Notes: generated by a model from the letters alone, not told the origin. 64,000 nt of DNA from DAOQAU01 sp964640325 (GCA_964640325.1 CAZXID010000007.1:7221-71220), one strand, 5' to 3'. Positions 40,951 through 49,955 are shown, counted from the first letter of the stretch. Made by a program: numbers and translations.

Positions 40951-43017
40951 TTGGCAAAGATTTTATTTTTAACCGACAATCACAAAAAATGTAAGTTATT
41001 CAGTGATATGGTAGATAAAAACCCGCATGATTTTTTGTGCGCATTTACCATAAATGAGGCAGTTGAAAAAACAAAACTCCAAAGTCCTGACCTTGTAATT
41101 CTTGATGCCGAAGTAAAATCTTTTGATTTAAAATCTGCCCATAAAAAAATTAAAGCTTTTAATGATAATCTTCAAACCATTTTGGTTACAAAAACAGATG
41201 ACATAGACCCGGAACTGCTTAAAATTTCAAGCGCTTTTTTAAAAGAGCCTGTTGCAAAAGACTTTTTGCTTGCGACCATAAATGCCAATATAAAAACCAA
41301 AAACTCGCTTGAAATGCTTTCTAATTCCAATCAAGAGCTTGCAAGAAGTCTTTATCAGCTTAACGTTTTATATAATACAAGTTCTCAGTTTGCCGGTACT
41401 TTGGATAAAAATAAACTAATTGATTTTATGGTCGAAGGTTTGGATAAAAGTTTGAGCTTCGGGCTTGCTTGTATTTTGACTTTTCGCGGTGAGAATGAGC
41501 CCGTTTTGATAATTAATTCTCTTTATCAGCTTTCAGACAGGCTTCTTGAGGCGATAAAACTTCGCACGATTTTAAATTATAAATCTCTTTTTGAAAAAAA
41601 AGAAATGCCCTTTGAGCTTAATATTGAAAATTTGAAAATCGAAAAACATTTTAAGCACACAATGAAAGAATACGATTTTTCAGTTTTGCGCTATGATAAT
41701 ATTTTTGCCCCGATAAATTTGAGCGAAAAGTTTTTCGGGTTTATTGAAATTTACAGGGAAGCTGATTTTACCACAGAAGACACAACTTGTTTTCAAACCA
41801 TTGTTCAGCAGGTGTCGTTGCCCTTAAAAAGCGCTTCATTATATGAAGAAATCAAAAAAACAAACCAAAAATTGGAAAGGTTAGAGCGGCTCAAATCGGA
41901 ATTTATTTCGATTGTTTCTCATGAATTAAGGACTCCTTTGACTGCAATAAAAAATTCACTTGACATTCTTTTGAGCGGAAAATCAGGAATTTTAACAGAG
42001 ACCATGGACAAATTTATAAATATGGCAAAACGAAATGTTACAAGGCTTTCGGGGATTATAAATGATTTACTTGACCTTTCAAAAATTGAAGCAGGGAAGA
42101 TGGATTTCAAATTTGCACTTACTCCAATTGAGCCTGTAATCGACTATGTAAAAGCAAGTTTGGAAGAAATGGCAAAAGAAAAAGGGCTTGTTATAGTATC
42201 AAGAATCGAAGATAACAAAACAAAAATTTATGCCGATGCCCACAGGCTTGAACAGGTGCTTACCAACCTTGTTTCAAATGCGATTAAATTTACAAACGAA
42301 GGCGGAAAAATAGAGATTTGTTCGCAGGTTGTTGAAGCAAACGAAATCCAAGTCCAAGAAGGTTTTGAGGAAGAATTAAAAAAACTTAAGGGTAAATATA
42401 TTGTCGTAAGAGTTAAGGATAACGGCATAGGGATTGCGTATAAGGATTTGGCGCATGTTTTTGATAAATTTGCGCAAATTGAAAACTCGCTTTCGCGCAA
42501 AGTCGGCGGCTCGGGGCTCGGACTTCCTATTGCAAGGCAGCTTTTGGACGCTCACAACGGGGCTATTTGGTGTAACAGCAAGCCTGAAAAAGGTTCATCT
42601 TTCTATTTTGCTATTCCTGTTGCAGACGAGGTAAATAATTTCATGCTTGAATTTAAACAGGCGATACAAAAAACAAAAGTTTCAAACTCTGTGTTGACTC
42701 TTGTTAAAATGCAGGGCGAAAATGATTTGATAAAAAATCTTTTTGAAGATAAACATTTAATTAACAAAAATTATCTTAAAAGTTCGATTCAAGAAACCGA
42801 AGGCAAAAACAAAACGGTAACAATGGTAATCCCCGACGGCGACAAATTCTCTGCCGATTTTTTGAAAAAGAAAATCCAAACCTATCTTAAAGACCATGAA
42901 AATTTGTTCCCGAAATGTGCTATAATGTATTCATACGCAACTTATCCAAATGACGGGGCGGATGAATGGGAATTGATGAAAAGGGTTGACGAAACGCTCC
43001 AAAAGCTAAGGGGATAG
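40951..43017 (+). CDS. Hybrid sensor histidine kinase (receiver-like, GAF, kinase)
   Basis: 688 residues, no membrane helices. Residues 1-115 resemble a receiver domain (ILFLTDNHKKCKLFSDMV; VILDAEVKS), followed by a GAF-like region to about 290. The phosphorylated histidine is H324 in VSHELRTPLTAIKNSLD. The ATPase domain has LTNLVSNAIKFTNEGG, VKDNGIGI and GGSGLGLPIA. The last 130 residues are an extra domain ending YATYPNDGADEWELMKRVDE, which looks like the end of a GGDEF domain without its catalytic loop. The start codon is TTG with GGAGGAG. It heads an operon with a CheY-like regulator and a PilB-like protein. Confidence 0.92.
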   Translation: MAKILFLTDNHKKCKLFSDMVDKNPHDFLCAFTINEAVEKTKLQSPDLVILDAEVKSFDLKSAHKKIKAFNDNLQTILVTKTDDIDPELLKISSAFLKEPVAKDFLLATINANIKTKNSLEMLSNSNQELARSLYQLNVLYNTSSQFAGTLDKNKLIDFMVEGLDKSLSFGLACILTFRGENEPVLIINSLYQLSDRLLEAIKLRTILNYKSLFEKKEMPFELNIENLKIEKHFKHTMKEYDFSVLRYDNIFAPINLSEKFFGFIEIYREADFTTEDTTCFQTIVQQVSLPLKSASLYEEIKKTNQKLERLERLKSEFISIVSHELRTPLTAIKNSLDILLSGKSGILTETMDKFINMAKRNVTRLSGIINDLLDLSKIEAGKMDFKFALTPIEPVIDYVKASLEEMAKEKGLVIVSRIEDNKTKIYADAHRLEQVLTNLVSNAIKFTNEGGKIEICSQVVEANEIQVQEGFEEELKKLKGKYIVVRVKDNGIGIAYKDLAHVFDKFAQIENSLSRKVGGSGLGLPIARQLLDAHNGAIWCNSKPEKGSSFYFAIPVADEVNNFMLEFKQAIQKTKVSNSVLTLVKMQGENDLIKNLFEDKHLINKNYLKSSIQETEGKNKTVTMVIPDGDKFSADFLKKKIQTYLKDHENLFPKCAIMYSYATYPNDGADEWELMKRVDETLQKLRG

Positions 43018-43060
43018 AGCTTAGAGAGATTTTATTTGCTAAAAAATTAATAGGTGAAAA

Positions 43061-43429
43061 ATGAAAAAGATTTTGATAGTTGATGATGAACAGGATATAG
43101 TGGAAAGTGTTAAATTTGTGCTTGAAGCGGCGGGTTTTAAGTGCTATTGCGCATATAACGGCGAAGAAGGGCTTCAGATGGCAAAAGATGTCTTGCCGGA
43201 TTTGATTATTCTTGATGTTATGATGCCAAAAATAAATGGTTATAAGATTTGCAGGCTTTTAAAATATGACAGCAAGTACAAAAATATTCCTATTCTAATG
43301 GTTACAGCTCGCTCTCAGGATGAAGATAAACTTATAGGCGAAGAAACAGGAGTTGACGAATACATTACAAAACCTTTTGAACTGGAAGAAATTGTAAGAA
43401 AAGTCGAAAAATATTTAGGTAAGGGGTAA
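43061..43429 (+). CDS. Single-domain response regulator (CheY-like)
   Basis: 122 residues, receiver domain only. Acidic pair D8-D9, phosphoacceptor D52 (LIILDVMMPK), Thr in MVTARS, Lys in ITKPFELEE. The closest fit is the PleD/PilH-like stand-alone receivers. It starts 44 bases after the kinase stop and probably takes phosphate from it. The lack of an output domain suggests that it acts by protein contact, perhaps on the ATPase-like product of the next gene. Confidence 0.93.
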   Translation: MKKILIVDDEQDIVESVKFVLEAAGFKCYCAYNGEEGLQMAKDVLPDLIILDVMMPKINGYKICRLLKYDSKYKNIPILMVTARSQDEDKLIGEETGVDEYITKPFELEEIVRKVEKYLGKG

Positions 43430-43448
43430 GTAGTAAATAGAAGTGGAT
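43427..43448. repeat. Short heptad repeat at the operon joint
   Basis: TAAGTAGTAAATAGAAGTGG begins at the stop codon of the response regulator gene, as in the polymerase operon. Confidence 0.5.
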
Positions 43449-43450
43449 AA

Positions 43451-44836
43451 ATGGAACAACTGGTTACAAACAAAACTTTAGAAAAACTTAAATACGATCT
43501 TGTCAGAGAGGGTCTGGTTGACTATGATACTGTCGAAAAAGCACAGGAACTCGCAGATGCCCAAAACATAAATGTCGGACAGGCGCTTATCAATTCAGGC
43601 ATTTTGGAAGAAGAAAAACTGCTTAAATTCCTTGAGGCAAAGCTTCATATCCCTTATGTCAATCTTGAAGATTACGCTTTGGATAAAAATTGCCTTAAAT
43701 TTATCAATTTTTCCGATGCGCAAAAGTATAAAATAATTCCTCTTTTTAAGATAGAAGATGTTTTAACTATTGCCATGGCAGACCCTCTGGATTTGTTTGC
43801 CATAGATAAGGTTGTCGAAACAACGGGTTGTTCGATTGAACCTGTAATTTCTTCCGAGATAAGTATTTTGAAAAAGATTGACGAGTATTATAAAACCGAA
43901 AACGCTGTGGGAGAAATTTTTACTGACAGCGAAAATTTAAATTATGATTGGAGAGAAGAACTTCACAGTGAAGATTTGAGCGATGAGCATATTCAAAAAA
44001 TCATTCGTGCTATTTTAAAACAGGCAATTTTCCAAAATGTTCACGAGGTTTATTTTGAATATACAAGAGAGGGTTTGAGTGTCAATTTTAAGCAAAATTC
44101 CGAAGTTTTTGACAAGGGCTATATTCCTTCTGTTTTGACATCATCGTTTGTTTCTAAACTTAAAACACTTTCGAATTTAGACCCTGCGGTAAGCGAAGTT
44201 CCGCAGCTTGGAAAACTTTGTTTTAAAGTTGATGATATGACTCTAATTGCAAGTATCTCCGCATTTCCGACAATTTTGGGCGAGAGAATCTCTTTAAAAA
44301 TTTACAAGCCGCCAAAAAATCTGAAAAAAATAATTACAGATGAAGGTGGTTTAAATATTATAAAAAATTCGCTCAATGAGCCCGGTATTGTCCTTGTTTG
44401 CGGCTCTGCCCTAAGCGGCAAAACACACGTTATTTATTCGCTTCTTCTTGAAATAGCAGGAAGCGGCAAAAATATTATGACAATAGAGTCCATTGCAAAA
44501 TATAATCTTGAAAATGTTAACCAGTGCGAAATGAACGAAAATATCGGCTTTAATTTGGATAAAGCCTTAAGGTTTATTGAATTCCAATCTCCCGATATAA
44601 TTTATCTTGAAGGGGTTAAGACAAAAGAGGCTTTTGATTATTTTTCCAGTCTTGTTTTTAAAGAAAAAATTGTTATAACCGAATTCCTTGCAAACAATAT
44701 GGACGAGCTTCGCAAAAAAATGGCTTTTGGCGAATTTGAAATGTTTAAATCGCTTATAAATTGTATGATATTTATCCATTCAGCAGATAGCATAGAGGTT
44801 TTTGACAAATCAACAATCCAAAAATATTTGGCCTGA
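43451..44836 (+). CDS. PilB/GspE-like protein with MshEN domain and degenerate ATPase
   Basis: 461 residues. The N-terminal third is a MshEN (T2SSE N) domain (LVDYDTVEKAQELADAQNIN; GILEEEKLLKFLEAKLHIPYV; AMADPLDLFAIDKVVETTG), which in MshE binds cyclic-di-GMP. The C-terminal half is a secretion-ATPase fold with an intact Walker A (GSALSGKT, 318-325), and PDIIYLEG in the Walker B place. The Asp box, His box (STLHTN) and the four zinc cysteines of active PilB are missing. So it may bind nucleotide but probably does not drive a pilus; a regulatory or sensor role is more likely. Third gene after the kinase and receiver. Confidence 0.8.
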   Translation: MEQLVTNKTLEKLKYDLVREGLVDYDTVEKAQELADAQNINVGQALINSGILEEEKLLKFLEAKLHIPYVNLEDYALDKNCLKFINFSDAQKYKIIPLFKIEDVLTIAMADPLDLFAIDKVVETTGCSIEPVISSEISILKKIDEYYKTENAVGEIFTDSENLNYDWREELHSEDLSDEHIQKIIRAILKQAIFQNVHEVYFEYTREGLSVNFKQNSEVFDKGYIPSVLTSSFVSKLKTLSNLDPAVSEVPQLGKLCFKVDDMTLIASISAFPTILGERISLKIYKPPKNLKKIITDEGGLNIIKNSLNEPGIVLVCGSALSGKTHVIYSLLLEIAGSGKNIMTIESIAKYNLENVNQCEMNENIGFNLDKALRFIEFQSPDIIYLEGVKTKEAFDYFSSLVFKEKIVITEFLANNMDELRKKMAFGEFEMFKSLINCMIFIHSADSIEVFDKSTIQKYLA

Positions 44837-44941
44837 TAGGTGAGTTCAATTATAAGAAGATAAGAGGCGTAGAGGCGTGGATGCATGGGTTAATCTGTTA
44901 CGCATCTTTTTGCCTGCTTTTTGCATTATTGTAAGGGGGTA

Positions 44942-45019
44942 AATGTTTTGGATTAATGCTAACGCCTTTTACGTCGTTGCGAGGAGAAATGAAGTTTCGA
45001 CGAAGCAATCCAAAACATT
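44942..45019. repeat. MITE-like palindromic element
   Basis: Perfect 13-bp terminal inverted repeats AATGTTTTGGATT (44942-44954) and AATCCAAAACATT (45007-45019) enclose CGTTGCGAGG ... CGACGAAGCAATCC (44975-45011), the widespread intergenic repeat also seen at 35091. Confidence 0.65.
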
Positions 45020-45054
45020 ATAGGTTAGTAAGTAGATTATGAGTTGATAAGTTT

Positions 45055-45122
45055 TGCATCCATTTACCTTTCACCATTCACCGTTTGTCGTTCACTTATT
45101 TACCCCTTGCCCTCGGGCAGGG
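45055..45122. repeat. Reversed heptad block with GC-rich hairpin
   Basis: CATTTACC, TTTCACC, ATTCACC and GTTCACT units, then TTGCCCTCGGGCAGG, a hairpin with the CCCTCG core also found at 56343-56383. Confidence 0.6.
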
Positions 45123-45171
45123 TTTTATGATATTATTTAAATCAAGTGGTGGAAAATATGAAAGAGTTTTT

Positions 45172-45936
45172 ATGAGAGAAAGATTTAAGGGCTTTACCCT
45201 GGCAGAGGTTTTGATAACATTAGGAATAATCGGAATAGTTGCTGCTATGACTATTCCTACTTTGCAGGCGAATTACCAAAAACAGGAATATATAACAAAA
45301 CTAAAAAAAGCTTATACAACATTTAATCAAGCATTAATACAAATATCTGCTGATATGGGCTGTCCGGGAGATTTAAAATGTACAGGGCTTTTCGTTGGTT
45401 ATTCTTACGAACCCGAATCAATTGCACCACCAGGCTTTACAAAGTTTTCAATAGAAATTCGTAAATATTTTAAAATTCTAAAATTATGTAAGGGTTATTC
45501 AATAGCCCCCTTGGCTGAAAGAGGTTGTTTTTCAGACTCTGTAGGTCTTAATTATGAAGGAACTGGTACTCGTGTTACCTTTGACCATGCAGGAGTTACA
45601 AGATTTATAACTACAGATGGAGTTGCATATAATATTTATACAAATACTGATTGTTCATCAAATATTAGTTCGAATTTTTCAAAACATCTAACTCAAGTTT
45701 GTGGAACCTTAAGTATAGACGTTAATGGTCCTCAAAAAGGTCCTAATAATTTTGGAAGAGATATTTTTAGATTTTATATATCAAACGGAAAAGGTCCAAT
45801 GCTTTACCCTCTAGGAGGAAAAGACGATACAGGTTATTGGAAAGACATAAATGGATGCGTTAATAACTCCAATACGGTTAGTGGATATTCCTGTGCCGCC
45901 AAGATTATGGAAGAAGGATGGCAGATGAATTATTGA
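45172..45936 (+). CDS. Type IV prepilin / pseudopilin-like protein
   Basis: 254 residues. It has a short basic leader and the class III signal KG-FTLAEVLITLGIIG with the conserved Glu at +5 after cleavage, then the hydrophobic helix. The mature globular part has several cysteines (CPGDLKC, CSSN, CG, CVNN, C) that may form disulfides. The Melainabacteria have many proteins with this exact signal. Start: ATG 45172 with AAAGAG; in-frame codons at 45085 and 45127 would add an unlikely extension. The prepilin peptidase at 57257 should process it. Confidence 0.85.
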   Translation: MRERFKGFTLAEVLITLGIIGIVAAMTIPTLQANYQKQEYITKLKKAYTTFNQALIQISADMGCPGDLKCTGLFVGYSYEPESIAPPGFTKFSIEIRKYFKILKLCKGYSIAPLAERGCFSDSVGLNYEGTGTRVTFDHAGVTRFITTDGVAYNIYTNTDCSSNISSNFSKHLTQVCGTLSIDVNGPQKGPNNFGRDIFRFYISNGKGPMLYPLGGKDDTGYWKDINGCVNNSNTVSGYSCAAKIMEEGWQMNY

Positions 45937-45943
45937 TTTATTC

Positions 45944-46612
45944 TCAAACCAAACCCTCTTTTAAGGCTTTGACTGCTGCTTGGGTTCTATCATCTACCAC
46001 CAGTTTTTGAATAATATTACAGACATGGGCTTTTGCGGTATGTTCGCTTATAACCAAACATTTGGCTATTTCATTGTTTGATTTTCCGTCAACGACAAGC
46101 TTTAATACTTCATATTCTCTTTCGGTTAGATTTGAATGTTGGGCTTTGAAATTGGCTCGAGACATTTGTCTTTGTGGAACAACTCCGCAGTTTTTCTCTC
46201 TGATAATAGGTACAATCTGCGGGTCAAGCCACATAGCGCCTTCTTTAACCGTTTTTATAATCATCATTAAAATTTCTGTGTTTATATCTTTTAGAACATA
46301 GGCATTGGCTCCTGCAGAAAGCGAGTCCAATACTTCCTGCTCTGTAGTGTGTGAAGTAAGCATAATAACCCTTACCCCTTCAAACTGTTCCAAAATCTTT
46401 TTAGTCGTTTCAATTCCTGTCATATCGGGAAGTCCTATATCCATCAAAACTACATCCGGCTTGGTAAGCCTTATTTTTTCAATTGCCTCTTTGCCTGATT
46501 CGGCTTCTGCAACGATACTTATTTCAGGAAAATCTTCAAACAAGGACTTAAGCCCCACCCTCATAAGTTTATGATCCTCTACTATTAAAACTTTTACCTG
46601 ACCGGTGTTCAT
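45944..46612 (-). CDS. LuxR/NarL-type response regulator
   Basis: 222 residues. Receiver with D58 (VVLMDIGLPD) and K in VLKDIN; C-terminal LuxR helix-turn-helix (LTEREYEVLKLVVDGKSNNE). It is a paralogue of 24544-25191. GGGAGGAAAAT precedes the ATG. A perfect 22-bp palindrome stands 25 bases before the start. It is convergent with the prepilin gene, with no kinase beside it. Confidence 0.92.
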   Translation of the reverse strand: MNTGQVKVLIVEDHKLMRVGLKSLFEDFPEISIVAEAESGKEAIEKIRLTKPDVVLMDIGLPDMTGIETTKKILEQFEGVRVIMLTSHTTEQEVLDSLSAGANAYVLKDINTEILMMIIKTVKEGAMWLDPQIVPIIREKNCGVVPQRQMSRANFKAQHSNLTEREYEVLKLVVDGKSNNEIAKCLVISEHTAKAHVCNIIQKLVVDDRTQAAVKALKEGLV

Positions 46613-46637
46613 ATTTTCCTCCCTGGATACTTTAGAG

Positions 46638-46659
46638 GGGATGAAAAATTTTTCATCCC
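46638..46659. promoter_or_regulatory. Perfect 22-bp palindrome upstream of the response regulator
   Basis: GGGATGAAAAATTTTTCATCCC, centred about 36 bases before the ATG at 46612. It could be an operator, perhaps for autoregulation, or an RNA hairpin in the leader. Confidence 0.5.
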
Positions 46660-46773
46660 AAAGCTTGACTTTATTATGGTAAACGCCAAAAAGTATTATT
46701 AAATCGGATTGGATTTAAAAATCGGGGGTAATATTTTTGTTTTATCAGTATGAATAAAAATTTTAGCTTAAAA

Positions 46774-47988
46774 TTAAAGTATTATTTGAGTACCGACCAT
46801 AATTCTGTCGCCGAATCTGCCGTCTTCGATTTCATAGTGAGTGAAGTTCATAATGAGCCTGAGGGCTTCGTCTTTTATAAAATAGTTAATTCCTGCGGTA
46901 TATTCTTTTCTTGCATCATTTGCTTTTTCGGTGTTGGGGTCAAATTGGTCGAATCTGAAAAGAACTTGGGTTTTTGGAGTCACTCTGTAAGTCATGGTTG
47001 TATTAACCCCGCCTGATTTATTACTGGTAAAACCTGTTGCGCCGTTTGAACCGTCTGCTATACCCATTTCTGTAGTAAGTCTTAACCTTTTGTATTCGTA
47101 ATTAACGGCAGCTGTTCCTACGGTATAATTGCTTTGTGCATTTCCTCCGTTAAACCCGCCGCTTAAAGTAAGTTTTCCGTATTCGCCTTTTGTGTTTGCA
47201 AGCGGTTTGAAATCAACCCAACCTGCAAATTCAGGCCCGGGAAACCAGTCTTTAAAAAATCTTCCCGAACTGTAAACTCCGACATGATAGTCGGCATATT
47301 TATAATTTCCCATTAATTTTGTTCCTAAAACCCTTACAGAAGAATAGGTTCTTGAAGTTTGAGAGCGGGTGAAAAAGTCTAGGGTAAGAGGCGAGCCTTT
47401 TCCTTCAACACCGATGGGAAGCCAGGTATTACCGACTAAAATGCTGTTATTTTTGTTTATTTTTCTTATTATATAGTTATCCGCAAAAAAGCTTTGAAAA
47501 TAAGTATTTCCTTCAACAGATCTTACGGGGCTGACCATGACTCTTGCAAAAGTCTTATCATCACGCATATTGATGTTAATACCTATATCTGCAAAATTTA
47601 TTCCGTAAAGAGTATTTGTGTAATTATCTCCTGCCCAAATACTTGAAAAGGCTCCGTTATAATCAATCCATGGGGCAATATTTTTAATCGGTCCTTGATC
47701 AAATTTTATTGTCATTTCATCGGCGAGCGCACCTTTTGTGCTTATGGCTTTAACTTCTCCGTGAAGCGCCTCATGAAGATTATATTTTATTCTGTCTGTT
47801 TCGCTTAATTCTTCAATATTTAAGTCTTGTTTATTTTTAAGTTCAGGTTCAAAAATAACTGCTTTTAAATCTATTTTAGAAGTTTTTTCCGTTTTTGCAT
47901 TAGCAATGGTTTCATCTGCATAAACCGAATTAATACAAATAAGAGCACAAAATAATATTAAAAGTTTTAATATATTATTTTTTTTCAA
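46774..47988 (-). CDS. Outer-membrane beta-barrel (porin-like) protein
   Basis: About 404 residues. The signal peptide is KKNNILKLLILFCALICINSVYA before DETIAN (shown here as one 20-plus segment only by its ends: basic KK, hydrophobic LLILFCALI, VYA). The mature part is a series of amphipathic strands (DIGININMRDDKTFARVMV; GKLTLSGGFNGGN; YKRLRLTTEMGIADG; AGINYFIKDEALRLIMNFTH) typical of phosphate-selective porin O/P-like barrels. It ends VGTQIIL rather than in Phe. The start is uncertain: TTG 47988 fits the signal peptide; the frame continues to TTG 48033, but a TATAAT overlaps that stretch. The substrate is unknown. Confidence 0.75.
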   Translation of the reverse strand: MKKNNILKLLILFCALICINSVYADETIANAKTEKTSKIDLKAVIFEPELKNKQDLNIEELSETDRIKYNLHEALHGEVKAISTKGALADEMTIKFDQGPIKNIAPWIDYNGAFSSIWAGDNYTNTLYGINFADIGININMRDDKTFARVMVSPVRSVEGNTYFQSFFADNYIIRKINKNNSILVGNTWLPIGVEGKGSPLTLDFFTRSQTSRTYSSVRVLGTKLMGNYKYADYHVGVYSSGRFFKDWFPGPEFAGWVDFKPLANTKGEYGKLTLSGGFNGGNAQSNYTVGTAAVNYEYKRLRLTTEMGIADGSNGATGFTSNKSGGVNTTMTYRVTPKTQVLFRFDQFDPNTEKANDARKEYTAGINYFIKDEALRLIMNFTHYEIEDGRFGDRIMVGTQIIL

Positions 47989-48107
47989 AAAATTATTTCC
48001 AGCTACCTGTTCAGTATTTAATATTATAATCAATTTGTTTGCATATAAAATACTTTTTTTGTAGTATCTTATTATTGGAAAAACTAAACTTTAGAAGGAA
48101 TTTTGAA

Positions 48108-49532
48108 TTGAATATACATACCCAAACCCACCGTGAAACCAAAATTAAAGCTCCTATTGTGGAAGCTCTTGAGGCTGCGGTGAAAAATCCCACTTATCAG
48201 TTTCATATTCCGGGTCACACAAAAGGTAAAGGTGCTTATTCAGAGTTTAAAAAGCTTATCGGACAGAAGGCGCTAAATGTTGATACAACCGATGAATTTG
48301 ATAATTTGGGAACTCTTCATCCTGCAACAGGCCCTATTAAAGAAGCACAAGAGCTTGCGGCACAAGCATTTGGAGCAAAGAAAACCTTTTTTCTTTTAAA
48401 CGGCTCTACTGCGGGGAATTTAGCTGTTGCAATGGGGCTTACCAAAAAAGGACAAAAAATAATCACTAATAGAAACTGTCACCGTTCGCTTTTGACAGGC
48501 ATGATAATCTCAGGCGCAGAACCTTTATGGCTTATTCCTCAAAGGCTTGATGAATGGGGGATTTGGGGAAGTGTTTCGCCAGAATCTGTCGAGAATTTAT
48601 TAAAAGAAAATCAAGACGTTTCGCTTGTTTGGATTACAAATCCAACCTATGAGGGCGTTGTATCTGATATAAAATCAATAAGTTTAATTTGCAAAAAATA
48701 TAATGTGCCTTTAATTGTTGATGAGGCTCACGGGAGTTTATGGAAATTTAATAAACATTTGCCCGAGTCTTCACTGGAATTGGGCGCAGACGTTGTTGTT
48801 CAATCGCTTCATAAAACAGGCGGCAGCATGAGCCAAAGCTCTATGCTTCATATAGGAAAAAATTCTGTTGTTGATGATTCAAAAATAGAAAAAGCACTTA
48901 AACTTTTGCATACAACAAGTCCTTCCCTGATGCTTCTTGCAAGTCTTGATGCTGCAAGGGCTAATCTTCAAAGCCCTTTTGGCAAAAAACAGGTTGCAAG
49001 GGCTGTGAATAATGCAAAATATTTGAGAATAAGAATAGATGCTTTGCCTAATATTCATCAGCTTAAATCGGATTTCGGATATAAAACCGATGTTACAAAG
49101 GTTTTTATAAAAGCAGACGGGCTATCTGGAAAACGGCTTGAATCTATTTTGGAAATAGATTTTAAAATAGAAGTAGAGTCGGCATCTGACATAGGGATTT
49201 TAATTTTATCAAATATCGGGAACAAGCGCTCTGATTTTGAATATCTTGCAGATTGTCTTGAAAAAATTTCAAATACAAATTACACAGATATTTGTTATAT
49301 GGAAAACAAAAAGCACATGCCTCTTACCACGCCTAAGATAAAAATGAGCATGCAAGAAGCTTTTTATTCAAAAAAAGAGACTGTAAGCCGCCAAAATTCA
49401 GTCGGAAGAATTTGTGCCGAAGTCATAGCAGAATGTCCTCCGGGCATTTCAATTTTGCTTCCGGGAGAATTAATCTCTGCCCAGCATCTTGCTTATTTGG
49501 AAGATTACGATTTTATTGAAGTGGTGAAGTAA
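48108..49532 (+). CDS. Orn/Lys/Arg decarboxylase family protein (PLP)
   Basis: 474 residues, fold-type I PLP enzyme. The N-terminus PIVEALEAAVKNPTYQFHIPGHTKGKG and DTTDEFDNLGTLHPATGPI are typical for basic amino acid decarboxylases. The cofactor lysine is K236 in QSLHKTGGSMSQSSML, and VDEAHGS holds the PLP aspartate. The short form (YaaO/Cad-like, without the receiver-like wing domain) suggests arginine or lysine decarboxylase, giving agmatine or cadaverine. Start: TTG 48108 with AAGGA eight bases upstream; the frame extends to 48039 without a better start. Confidence 0.88.
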   Translation: MNIHTQTHRETKIKAPIVEALEAAVKNPTYQFHIPGHTKGKGAYSEFKKLIGQKALNVDTTDEFDNLGTLHPATGPIKEAQELAAQAFGAKKTFFLLNGSTAGNLAVAMGLTKKGQKIITNRNCHRSLLTGMIISGAEPLWLIPQRLDEWGIWGSVSPESVENLLKENQDVSLVWITNPTYEGVVSDIKSISLICKKYNVPLIVDEAHGSLWKFNKHLPESSLELGADVVVQSLHKTGGSMSQSSMLHIGKNSVVDDSKIEKALKLLHTTSPSLMLLASLDAARANLQSPFGKKQVARAVNNAKYLRIRIDALPNIHQLKSDFGYKTDVTKVFIKADGLSGKRLESILEIDFKIEVESASDIGILILSNIGNKRSDFEYLADCLEKISNTNYTDICYMENKKHMPLTTPKIKMSMQEAFYSKKETVSRQNSVGRICAEVIAECPPGISILLPGELISAQHLAYLEDYDFIEVVK

Positions 49533-49535
49533 TTT

Positions 49536-49787
49536 TTACTTTTTTGAATCAAACCATCCAACGCATTCTCTAAATTTTTGCTCTGAGAACATTTTTGAAA
49601 ATTGTTTTGTTCTTTGTGAATAATATTCCTTAATTTTAAATCCTGCTTTTGTATACAAGCCTTCTTCCGTGCAGCTTTTGTGAAAACTCGGGAAGTATTT
49701 TTTCATATTTCTGCGTGCTTTGAGTTCTATTTTGGCATCGGCTTGTGTTACCGCCCTTAACATGTTGATTTTTGGGATATTTATCAT
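49536..49787 (-). CDS. Small hypothetical protein
   Basis: 83 residues, basic, soluble, not recognised. It starts INIPKINMLRAVTQADAKIE and ends with a Trp-containing tail (ECVGWFDSKK). The ribosome binding site (AAGGC) is weak. Convergent with the decarboxylase, three bases apart. It may be a real small protein or a chance frame. Confidence 0.45.
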   Translation of the reverse strand: MINIPKINMLRAVTQADAKIELKARRNMKKYFPSFHKSCTEEGLYTKAGFKIKEYYSQRTKQFSKMFSEQKFRECVGWFDSKK

Positions 49788-49881
49788 AATTTTGCCTTAA
49801 AAATAAACTTACAAGTATTTTAAAACAAAAGTTCAAAAAAAATTGCATGAATATAAAAATTATTATAAAGGCCGTTTCTTC

Positions 49882-49910
49882 TTGACAATGGATTATATTG
49901 AATATAAACT
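49882..49910 (+). promoter_or_regulatory. Candidate promoter upstream of tRNA-Pro
   Basis: TTGACA at 49882-49887, 17-base spacer, TAAACT at 49905-49910. It would start a transcript about 200 bases before the tRNA, across the outer copy of the repeat. Confidence 0.45.
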
Positions 49911-49955
49911 TAATATAGTCGGTAATTAGCACAAACCGAAGGTTTATCAGTCACT

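Larger units (their letters stand above)
44837..45171. other. Repeat-filled gap before the prepilin gene
   Basis: 335 bases without a gene. In order: GAGGCGT-type heptads (44869-44882), a palindromic element (44942-45019), loose heptads (45027-45054), a reversed heptad block with a GC-rich hairpin (45055-45122), then a possible -10 (TATTAT near 45131) before the prepilin. Confidence 0.65.

Noticed and set aside
40739..40957. Minus-strand frame of 72 codons before rpsP
   Set aside because: It covers the divergent promoter region and overlaps the kinase start; no protein features.
49914..49929. 16-base near match to early yidC coding sequence (about 50299)
   Set aside because: 14 of 16 AT-rich bases; easily chance, and no larger duplication surrounds it.
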